Notes under the pieces: model-generated
Databases searched by the model: none
The model's input: only the letters and a program-made list of their open reading frames with translations
Told to the model about the DNA's origin: nothing
Program-made: the position numbers and the translations under genes
Shown here: positions 57,634-64,000 of the stretch, piece by piece
Layout of the letters: the number at the start of each line of letters is the position of its first letter
Position numbering within the stretch: the stretch's first letter is position 1
Assembly (NCBI GenBank): GCA_028876395.1
Contig: JAGWRX010000024.1
Coordinates: 1 to 64,000 of the forward strand
From: Acidobacteriota bacterium
GTDB taxonomy: Bacteria > Acidobacteriota > Terriglobia > Terriglobales > Acidobacteriaceae
Length of the DNA stretch: 64,000 nucleotides
Reading direction: 5' to 3'

Positions 57634-60318
57634 CTATTCAGGCAAGGCATATTGGCCGTCAATGTGGAACTGCCCCGTAACACCCGGCGCTCCGGTTTCA
57701 GGCTGGCCTCCACCGATGCTGATGGTGTAATCACCCTGGGCAATGATCGGATTGCCGTCTTTGGTCACCATGCCCATATCGCGTGGCTTCAAATCGAAAT
57801 GAACTTTCTGACTTGCCCCGGGTTCCAGATGAATGCGTTCAAAACCACGGAGAGCGATGCGGGGAGCTCCCTCGACCGGCGGGAACTTGAGATAGAGCTG
57901 GACGACCTCGTCGCCCGCGAGCTTGCCGGAATTCGTCACGGTCACATCGGCGCCAACGGGCTGTCCGGCAGCAACCGCCTGCGCCGGCACATTCAGTTCG
58001 CTGTAGTCGAATTTGGTGTAGCTGAGCCCGTAGCCGAACGGATAAAGCGGCTTGCCGGTGAAGTAGCGGTAGGTCCGGTTCGCCATTCCGTAGTCTTCAA
58101 AGTTGGGCAACTGGTCCGCGCCCGTGTAGAAGGTCACGGGCAGCCGGCCTGCCGGGTTGTTTCTCCCGCTCAGCGTTTCAGCCACTGCTGCGCCGCCCTC
58201 TTCGCCGGGATACCACGCCTCAAGAACGGCATTGGCATGCTGGTTGATCCAGTTCACAGCCAGGGCGCTGCCATTCATGAGAACGACAGCGACGGGCTTG
58301 CCGGTGGCGGCCACAGCTTCCACCAGGTCTTCTTCCGGCTGGGGCAGGTCGATGCTGGTGCGATCCCCGCCGAGGAAGCCGGGTTCGGTGACCGGCATCT
58401 CTTCGCCCTCCAGCTGGCTGGTGATTCCAACCACGGCGATCACGGCGTCGGCATTCTTCGCGGCGGCGATTGCCTCCGGCGAAACCCCGTTATTCGCCTT
58501 GGCCCAGATCAGTTCCGCATGCGGCTTGCTGTTCCTGGTTCCGTACGAGATCTCGAGCGCGACCTTGCGACCCTTTTCGAGGTGGACGCGACCCAGGCCC
58601 GCTGCGAGTCCGCGCGTGCCACCGCCGAACGCCGTCGCGATCTGCTTGCCATCAACGGTAAGCCTTCCGAATCCTTCGCAGCGAATTCCAAGCAGAAAGT
58701 CGCCCGATTCCGTGGGTGCGAGGAACCCGGACCATTGCACACCGAAGGTTTTCTTTCCGGCAATCTCTGCCGGCATATTGCTTTCGCTGAGCTTGACGTT
58801 GGACTCCGTGCGGCTGACGATCGGTTTCGTGCTCGCACCCGGGGCCTGTGGGCCTCTTCGCATGCCTTCGTTGTAGTCAGCCTTCAGCCCGGGCTTGCCA
58901 TCAGGAGTGGTGAGCAAAGAGTCAGGCACGGGGCTTCCATCCGCGCGAAGGAACTGCGTTCCGGGCACGAACGTGATGGTTGCCTTGGGGAACTCAGCGT
59001 GGAGCCCGTCGAGGATGGAGACGATATGCGTAGGCTGACCGGCATAGTTTCCGATGAGCGGCCTCGTCTGGTCGGCAAGAGGCCCGACTACGGCGATTTT
59101 CCGGATTTCCGGTTTCAGCGGCAGCAAGCCGTCGTTCTTCAGCAGGACCATGGACTCATTTGCCAGCTTGCGCGCCTCTGCGCGATGTTCGGCGCTGTCC
59201 AGTTCCTTCTCATCGATCTTCGTGTAGGGGACCATTTCAGGAGGATCGAACATGCCAAGCTTGAAGCGCGCGGTGAAGAGCCGGATGAGTGCGGTATCGA
59301 GGTCGCTTTCCGGCAGATATCCCTGCTGGACGGCATCAAGATAGGCCTTGTCCACCGGGTCGCCGAATCGTGAAGTGAAGGTAACGCATTCGTTATCCAT
59401 GCCGCGAATCACGGAGATCGCAGCGCCTTGCGCCTGGGTCGGGCGATAGCGATGGTTAGCCGCCACATCTCTCACCGCGTCGCAGTCCGACACCACATAT
59501 CCCTGGAAACCCCACTTGCCGCGCAACTGGTCCTGCAGCAGATACTGGTTGGCGCATGCCGGCTCGCCATTGATCGCGTTGTACGCGCACATCACCGATC
59601 CGGCCTTGCCTTCCACGATGGCCGCTCGGAATGCGGGCTCGTACGTATCCACCTCGTCGTGCTTGCTCACGTCCACATCGGCAAAGTGCCGCGTGGGTTC
59701 CGGTCCGCTGTGAACCGCGAAGTGTTTGGGTGTTGCGATGGCGAGATAGTACTTCGGGTTGTTCCCCTGCAACCCGGTCACGTAGGCAACTCCCATGCGG
59801 CCTGTGAGGAACGGGTCTTCGCCGTAGGTCTCCTGTCCACGGCCCCAGCGCGGATCGCGGAAGATGTTCAGATTGGGCGACCAGAAATCGAGGCCTCCCA
59901 TGATGCCGGTGTGCCCCTCGCGCGCGTTCTGCACGTGCTTGATGCGGCCCTCGATGCCAATCTGCGCAGCCATTGTGTGAATGCCCGCCGCGTCAAACGT
60001 AGCGGCCAGGCCGACCGGTTCCGGATACTCGGTTACGCCCTCGTTAATCACTCCGTGAAGAGCCTCGCTCCACCATTGGTAGGCGGGTATCTTGAGCCGC
60101 GGCACGGCGGCGGAGTTGTTCTGCATCTGCGAAGCTTTCTCCGCCAGCGTCATGCGGCGCACGAGGTCCGTGGCGCGCTGCTCGGGTGAAAGCTGCGGAT
60201 TCATGTAGGGAGGGTTTGCTGCGTCCTGGGCAACTGCCTTTTGCAGGGATGAGCAGATGAAGAACGCTCCCGCGCAGGCAAGGATGCACTCGACGGTTCG
60301 CGTGATGCGGCGTTTCAT
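57634..60318 (-). CDS. Secreted GH3 beta-glycosidase with PA14 insertion
   Basis: The 894-residue precursor has a signal peptide (CILACAGAFFICSSLQKAVAQ). The GH3 N-terminal barrel contains LVRRMTLAEKASQMQN, NIFRDPRWGRGQETYGEDP, IATPKHFAVHSGPEPTRH and the nucleophile region YVVSDCDAVRD. The C-terminal sandwich (ARKLANESMVLLKNDG) is interrupted by a PA14 domain (about 480-610, FGVQWSGFLAPTESGDFLLG). A fibronectin-III-like end follows (YPFGYGLSYTKFDYSEL). The subfamily typically holds beta-xylosidases and beta-glucosidases active on xylan or xyloglucan oligomers. Start ATG 60318 has GGAG eight bases upstream; a longer upstream frame is unconserved. It lies 175 bases downstream of the tannase gene on the same strand. 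Confidence 0.93.
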   Translation of the reverse strand: MKRRITRTVECILACAGAFFICSSLQKAVAQDAANPPYMNPQLSPEQRATDLVRRMTLAEKASQMQNNSAAVPRLKIPAYQWWSEALHGVINEGVTEYPEPVGLAATFDAAGIHTMAAQIGIEGRIKHVQNAREGHTGIMGGLDFWSPNLNIFRDPRWGRGQETYGEDPFLTGRMGVAYVTGLQGNNPKYYLAIATPKHFAVHSGPEPTRHFADVDVSKHDEVDTYEPAFRAAIVEGKAGSVMCAYNAINGEPACANQYLLQDQLRGKWGFQGYVVSDCDAVRDVAANHRYRPTQAQGAAISVIRGMDNECVTFTSRFGDPVDKAYLDAVQQGYLPESDLDTALIRLFTARFKLGMFDPPEMVPYTKIDEKELDSAEHRAEARKLANESMVLLKNDGLLPLKPEIRKIAVVGPLADQTRPLIGNYAGQPTHIVSILDGLHAEFPKATITFVPGTQFLRADGSPVPDSLLTTPDGKPGLKADYNEGMRRGPQAPGASTKPIVSRTESNVKLSESNMPAEIAGKKTFGVQWSGFLAPTESGDFLLGIRCEGFGRLTVDGKQIATAFGGGTRGLAAGLGRVHLEKGRKVALEISYGTRNSKPHAELIWAKANNGVSPEAIAAAKNADAVIAVVGITSQLEGEEMPVTEPGFLGGDRTSIDLPQPEEDLVEAVAATGKPVAVVLMNGSALAVNWINQHANAVLEAWYPGEEGGAAVAETLSGRNNPAGRLPVTFYTGADQLPNFEDYGMANRTYRYFTGKPLYPFGYGLSYTKFDYSELNVPAQAVAAGQPVGADVTVTNSGKLAGDEVVQLYLKFPPVEGAPRIALRGFERIHLEPGASQKVHFDLKPRDMGMVTKDGNPIIAQGDYTISIGGGQPETGAPGVTGQFHIDGQYALPE

Positions 60319-60493
60319 AAAGTCTTCTCCATTTGGTATCTGAAGTTGGGGACTCGAGCTTGTCGCCCTTTTACGACGAGACCACCGGCCGTGTGGGTGA
60401 AGTGCAGGCTTATGGACCCGGGAAGGCGCTCGACGGATGTGAGCGTGGAGCCGGGAACCATGAATGCAGATCCCTCGCGACGAGTCTCGAAAG

Positions 60494-62110
60494 TCATTGG
60501 CATTGGAAGTTGCTCGCGTCCTGAGTGTCACCTGTCCCGGTGTATTGTGCGTGCTTCGGGTACGCACAGAGCGGCCGGCTGCGACCGGGGAATGCCTTGC
60601 CGGTGGCAATGACCGACGCAGGCACAGTGCCTTTCTCGACCCAGTCAACGACAGCGCTGAGCATGTCGAAGTGATCGAGAGCAGGCCCGCCGCCGCAATG
60701 GGCCATTCCTGGAACGAGGAAGAGGCGGCTCCATTCCGCCACCTTGTCGGCGCCGCCGTTCGCAGCAGCAAGTGATTTGTAATACCCGAGCGTATCGAGC
60801 GGCGAGAACCAGGGATCACTGTCACCGTGAAAGAAGATGAGCTTGCCGCCGTTGAGCGAGAAGGTCGAGAGGTTGGTGGATGCGGGCTCGACGAGCGGAT
60901 CCGAGGCGTGAAGCGCCGCCTTGTCAACGTCAAGTTCTGTTGCGGTGGTGTAGGGACCGAATAGCCCGTTTTTCCCCACGGCGAGCAGACCGGGCACAGG
61001 GCCTTTCATGGTAATGCCCGCGTCATATAGGAATCCTGGATAGACCTGCGTTCCGTAGGCATTCTTCGGTCCCGCAAAGGCTTTCTTGATGGCGGCAATC
61101 TTCTCAGGCGCGAGGCACGATGCAGCCTGGCCATGCCTGCAGGCCAGGACTGCGGGATCGAAATCGCAGCCGAGGGGATCGGAGATCATGCCGTCGGCCA
61201 CGCCGTCCTTCGCATCGCACTGTTTCATCAGCGCATCCATGAAGAGCTTGCGTTCGTCGTCTGAGAGGAACTTGTCTGTCTGCGGTTTGCCGGACGCGTC
61301 TTGCGGAGCGGCTTCGTTGTAGGCCACGGGAATCCATTGTGCGATAGCGAGGTTGGAGAGACCGGTACGCATGGCAGGGTCCCCGGAGACGATGCCGTTA
61401 AATACCGTGGGATAGCGCTGCGAAAGGACCATGCCTTCGCGCCCACCCGTGGAACAGCCGACAAAGTAGGAGTAGCCGGCAGGCTTTGCGTAGTAGTGCG
61501 CGATGATCTGCTTGGCGACCCCGGCCACCTCGGCGTTCGCGAGAAAGGCGAAATCGAGGTAGGCCTGCTGGTCGCGCATGAAGGAGAAATCAAAGGGACC
61601 GGTTCTGGCCTTGTGTCCTGTATCGGTGCTGGCCACAGCGAATCCGCGGGAGAGCGCGGGCTTGTCGCCGGAGTAGTTCGCACCACTGGGGTAGGCGATG
61701 ATCCCATTGCCACCTCCGCCGCCTTGCATCATGAAGTCACCGTTCCAGGCCTCGGGTGGAGGAAGAGCCACGGCAAAGCCAATGCCGAACTCCTGGCCGT
61801 CGACTCCTTTGCGACGGTTGATGATCCCGTCCACACGGCAGTGCGCAGGAAGAGGTCCGATGGAGGGAGCGCCGGGGTAGGGCGGCGGTACGGTCGTGCC
61901 CGCTGGAATGATTGCGGCCTTGGTAATCTCGATGCCGGCGAGTTTGAGATCGGCGAGGCCAGCGCAGGCTATCGAGGCGGTTTTGCTGGTGTCAGAGATC
62001 CTGGGAACCTGGGCCGGAACAGGAACCTGTGAACTCAGCAGTACAGCGACAGCCAGCGCCGGTAGCGATAAGGGCATTTGGGCGACCGCAAATTTTCCGA
62101 GTGAGAGCAT
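60494..62110 (-). CDS. Tannase/feruloyl esterase family alpha/beta-hydrolase, secreted
   Basis: The 538-residue precursor has a signal peptide (PLSLPALAVAVLLSSQVPVPA). The tannase-family fold shows the nucleophilic Ser in GCSTGGREG, Asp in HGDSDPWFSPLDT, and His in GMAHCGGGPA. The paired Cys residues near Ser and His fit the family's disulfide next to the triad. It should hydrolyse galloyl or feruloyl esters of plant polymers or tannins. Start ATG 62110 is taken at the signal peptide with GGAGAA upstream; the longer frame is unconserved. It is divergent from the CE1-type esterase, with which it shares a region holding nested inverted repeats, and probably cotranscribed with GH3. Confidence 0.93.
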   Translation of the reverse strand: MLSLGKFAVAQMPLSLPALAVAVLLSSQVPVPAQVPRISDTSKTASIACAGLADLKLAGIEITKAAIIPAGTTVPPPYPGAPSIGPLPAHCRVDGIINRRKGVDGQEFGIGFAVALPPPEAWNGDFMMQGGGGGNGIIAYPSGANYSGDKPALSRGFAVASTDTGHKARTGPFDFSFMRDQQAYLDFAFLANAEVAGVAKQIIAHYYAKPAGYSYFVGCSTGGREGMVLSQRYPTVFNGIVSGDPAMRTGLSNLAIAQWIPVAYNEAAPQDASGKPQTDKFLSDDERKLFMDALMKQCDAKDGVADGMISDPLGCDFDPAVLACRHGQAASCLAPEKIAAIKKAFAGPKNAYGTQVYPGFLYDAGITMKGPVPGLLAVGKNGLFGPYTTATELDVDKAALHASDPLVEPASTNLSTFSLNGGKLIFFHGDSDPWFSPLDTLGYYKSLAAANGGADKVAEWSRLFLVPGMAHCGGGPALDHFDMLSAVVDWVEKGTVPASVIATGKAFPGRSRPLCAYPKHAQYTGTGDTQDASNFQCQ

Positions 62111-62198
62111 GAATCGTTTTCTCCGGATTCTGCACTGATTCGTACCGGTATACGACCCTGGGGCGCCGCGCCTTGGCAGTTGTACTTCACAACCAGGC

Positions 62199-62298
62199 AC
62201 ACCAAGTCGCCGGTCGTCCCGCGGATTCCCAAATATACATAGGCAGAGGTACGGCCGACAAGCAAAAATAAATCGCTTTATTTAGAGGCGACTTGTGT
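62199..62298. promoter_or_regulatory. Nested inverted repeats in the divergent esterase promoter region
   Basis: ACACCAAGTCGCC (62199-62211) and GGCGACTTGTGT (62287-62298) are complementary except for one bulged base and are 75 bases apart. Between them AAATAAA (62266-62272) and TTTATTT (62277-62283) form a perfect palindrome around TCGC. The whole lies in the 267-bp gap between divergent tannase and CE1-type esterase genes. It looks like a pair of regulator sites controlling both promoters. No regulator gene is adjacent. Confidence 0.4.
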
Positions 62299-62377
62299 AT
62301 TACCATGCCGCTGATCGAAAAGGACGGGGCAATTTCGGCCGCTGTGCTGCGAGGCATCCCATCCATGGAGGTACGCA

Positions 62378-63583
62378 ATGAGATTCGTGGCAGTAGTGCT
62401 ACTGGCAACGAGCTTCTGTTTTGCGCAGGAGCAGGGTGGCTTCAAGCCGGCGACGTCGAATGTTCTCGATGCGCAGTATCCGAAGGTGGACAGCAACTCA
62501 CGCGTGCAGATCCGGTTCAAGGCTCCCGACGCTTCGAAGATGCGAGTCAACTTCTGGAGCGGGCCCAAGGCCGATATGGAGAAGCAGCCGGACGGATTTT
62601 GGACGTTTACGACGCCCCCCATGGCTCCGGGACTTCATTACTACACGATCATCGTCGACGGGGCCGAGGTGAGCGATCCGGGCAGCACGGCCTACTTTGG
62701 CGGAGGCAAGTGGGCGAGCGCCGTCGAAGTCCCTGAAGCGGGAGCAGACTATTATCAGCCAGAGGACGTCCCGCACGGGCAGGTGCGCCAGATCTGGTAT
62801 CACTCCAGCGTGACCGGGAAATGGCGGGACGCATTCGTATACCTGCCGCCTGACTACGACACGTCACACGCACGTTATCCGGTTCTATATCTGCAACACG
62901 GCGCAGGCGAGGACGAAACCGGCTGGACCCGGCAGGGCAAGGCCAACTTCATTCTCGACAACCTGATCGCCAGCGGAAGCACAAAGCCGATGATTATCGT
63001 GATGGCGAACGGCTATGCGAGCCGCGCCGGCTACGTGGCTCCTGACCTCACAGGAAAGCCCTTCGGTTCGCCGGAGTTCATGCAAGTGATGCAGGAGCGG
63101 ATGGGCGCCTTCGAAGACGACATGACCCAGGTGCTGATCCCCTTTGTCGATAAGACATTCCGCACGCTTTCCGACCGCGATCATCGCGCCATGGCCGGAC
63201 TGTCAATGGGCGGCATGCAGACGTTCCAGGTGACGTTCGATCATCTCGACCTGTTCTCCTACATCGGCGGATTCAGCGGTGCGGCGAACGTGTTCGCGAT
63301 GGGAAACAACAAGCTGGACACAAAGACGGCATTCCATGGCGCAATGGCCGATCCGGCTGCATTTGCGAAGCGCGTGCATCTGCTCTGGATCGGCGTGGGA
63401 ACAGACGAGCCAGAGCGTATGAGAACTGGACTGAAGAATCTTCACGCGGCGTTGGATGAAGGCAAGATCCAGCACGTCTTTTATGAGTCGCCTGGTACCA
63501 ACCACGAGTGGCAGACGTGGCGTCGCGATCTGAAAGACTTCGCGCCGCGCTTGTTCCAGTCGGCGGGTAAACAGCCAAAGTAG
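62378..63583 (+). CDS. Secreted CE1-type esterase with N-terminal CBM48/E-set domain
   Basis: The 401-residue precursor has a short signal (MRFVAVVLLATSFCFAQ). An N-terminal early-set beta domain (about 25-115) begins SRVQIRFKAPDASKMRV and includes GLHYYTIIVDG. A putative esterase domain follows, with the oxyanion region PVLYLQHGAGEDETGW, nucleophile GLSMGGMQT, and a C-terminal His in GTNHEWQTWRRDL. Such proteins are feruloyl or acetyl-xylan esterases acting on hemicellulose. GGAGG lies seven bases before the ATG. It is followed after 34 bases by the GH95 gene in the same direction, suggesting an operon. Confidence 0.92.
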   Translation: MRFVAVVLLATSFCFAQEQGGFKPATSNVLDAQYPKVDSNSRVQIRFKAPDASKMRVNFWSGPKADMEKQPDGFWTFTTPPMAPGLHYYTIIVDGAEVSDPGSTAYFGGGKWASAVEVPEAGADYYQPEDVPHGQVRQIWYHSSVTGKWRDAFVYLPPDYDTSHARYPVLYLQHGAGEDETGWTRQGKANFILDNLIASGSTKPMIIVMANGYASRAGYVAPDLTGKPFGSPEFMQVMQERMGAFEDDMTQVLIPFVDKTFRTLSDRDHRAMAGLSMGGMQTFQVTFDHLDLFSYIGGFSGAANVFAMGNNKLDTKTAFHGAMADPAAFAKRVHLLWIGVGTDEPERMRTGLKNLHAALDEGKIQHVFYESPGTNHEWQTWRRDLKDFAPRLFQSAGKQPK

Positions 63584-63617
63584 CGTGTCCCTGGCCGTTC
63601 GTTCCGGTGCATTTGTC

Positions 63618-64000
63618 ATGATGACTCGCATCACAGAGTTGATTGCAATTTCAGCGCTCTCGATCCTGGGCGGAATGAGCGGCCAAACCGCGCGGGTGCA
63701 GGCCGCCGAGGCACGGCCTGTGCCGCGAGAGGTTCTTTGGTATCGCGCTCCCGCCCCCGTGTGGGACAACGCACTGCCGATCGGGAATGGACGGCTCGGC
63801 GCGATGGTTTTCGGCGGCGCAAATGCAGGCGAAAACAACGGGGACCGGCAGGCCTCGCCGAAGAATGCGCCCCTGATGGATGGCTCGCAGACCTCGGGCG
63901 CGGACGAACACCTGCAATTGAATGAGTCGTCGCTTTGGAGAGGCGGCCGCTCCGATCGGCTCAATCCGCGCGCTCACGAAGCAGTGCCGCAGATTCGCAA
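63618..64000 (+). CDS. GH95 family glycoside hydrolase, 5' part (alpha-L-fucosidase/galactosidase), runs off the window
   Basis: The frame opens at ATG ATG (63618/63621) and is still open at the window edge, giving about 127 residues. After a signal-like segment (LIAISALSILGGMSG) it reads WYRAPAPVWDNALPIGNGRLG and AMVFGG, then EHLQLNESSLWRGG. These are the hallmark N-terminal blocks of GH95 enzymes, which release alpha-1,2-L-fucose or alpha-L-galactose from xyloglucan and related glycans. An insertion of about 25 residues (GENNGDRQASPKNAPLMDG) separates the two blocks. It continues the plus-strand operon with the esterase. The catalytic domain lies beyond the window. Confidence 0.85.
   Translation, partial: MMTRITELIAISALSILGGMSGQTARVQAAEARPVPREVLWYRAPAPVWDNALPIGNGRLGAMVFGGANAGENNGDRQASPKNAPLMDGSQTSGADEHLQLNESSLWRGGRSDRLNPRAHEAVPQIR

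Noticed and set aside
60319-60933. N-terminal extension of the GH3 frame
   Set aside because: Upstream sequence is Ser/Arg/Thr-rich, overlaps the tannase gene, and the signal peptide plus ribosome site place the start at 60318.

Overview
The window reads as a chromosomal segment of a GC-rich, chemoheterotrophic member of the Acidobacteriota, most likely family Acidobacteriaceae. The grounds are gene content and style only: two large S53 (pro-kumamolisin) peptidases with Ig-like repeats, a Ser/Thr kinase with a PD40 propeller paired with an ECF-like sigma factor, many secreted plant-polymer enzymes without SusC/D genes, frequent GTG/TTG starts and a palindromic 'CTAAAGCCC' intergenic repeat. 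No rRNA, tRNA, CRISPR array, insertion sequence or prophage gene was found.

Region 0-25 kb is mostly housekeeping and regulation: purM; a PAS-GGDEF-EAL c-di-GMP protein ending in a CZB-like zinc domain; a MerR-type HTH fused to TPRs; a sedolisin; an acyl-CoA dehydrogenase; a bifunctional (p)ppGpp synthetase/hydrolase; a small cytochrome c; an RlmI-like methyltransferase; a ribbon-helix-helix protein; a prolyl oligopeptidase; murJ facing a bactofilin across a bidirectional terminator; a D-aminoacylase-like protein lacking the usual HxH metal motif; and rnr.

Region 25.8-39.1 kb is one long minus-strand catabolic block. Its upstream half is a compact, overlapping 4-hydroxyproline pathway: epimerase, three-subunit D-hydroxyproline dehydrogenase (FAD, 2Fe-2S, FAD/BFD) and a DHDPS-fold deaminase. 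It is followed 4 nt later by a secreted DUF885 peptidase. The downstream half has an ExuT-like MFS transporter, an enolase-superfamily sugar-acid dehydratase, a GguC/AraD1 FAH-fold protein, a beta-hydroxyacid dehydrogenase and a Tat-exported GH31. The last hydroxyproline step (alpha-ketoglutarate semialdehyde dehydrogenase) is not in the window.

Region 39.4-64 kb holds a P2-type cation ATPase, a 1433-residue sedolisin with five Ig-like repeats, a zinc metalloprotease, a GH106-type enzyme, a divergent Ser/Thr kinase/ECF sigma pair, a small secreted protein of unknown function, a GH3 with PA14 insertion, a tannase-family esterase, a CE1-type esterase and the start of a GH95. Together these suggest a scavenger of plant wall glycans (rhamnose, xylose, fucose, feruloyl/galloyl esters) and of proteins or peptides including hydroxyproline-rich ones.

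The points most worth pursuing are the shared C-terminal 'two membrane segments with internal lipobox-like Cys' anchor on both sedolisins, the hydroxyproline-peptidase coupling, the C-terminal CZB zinc module, the HxH-less amidohydrolase, and several sharp palindromes in divergent or operon-leading intergenic regions.
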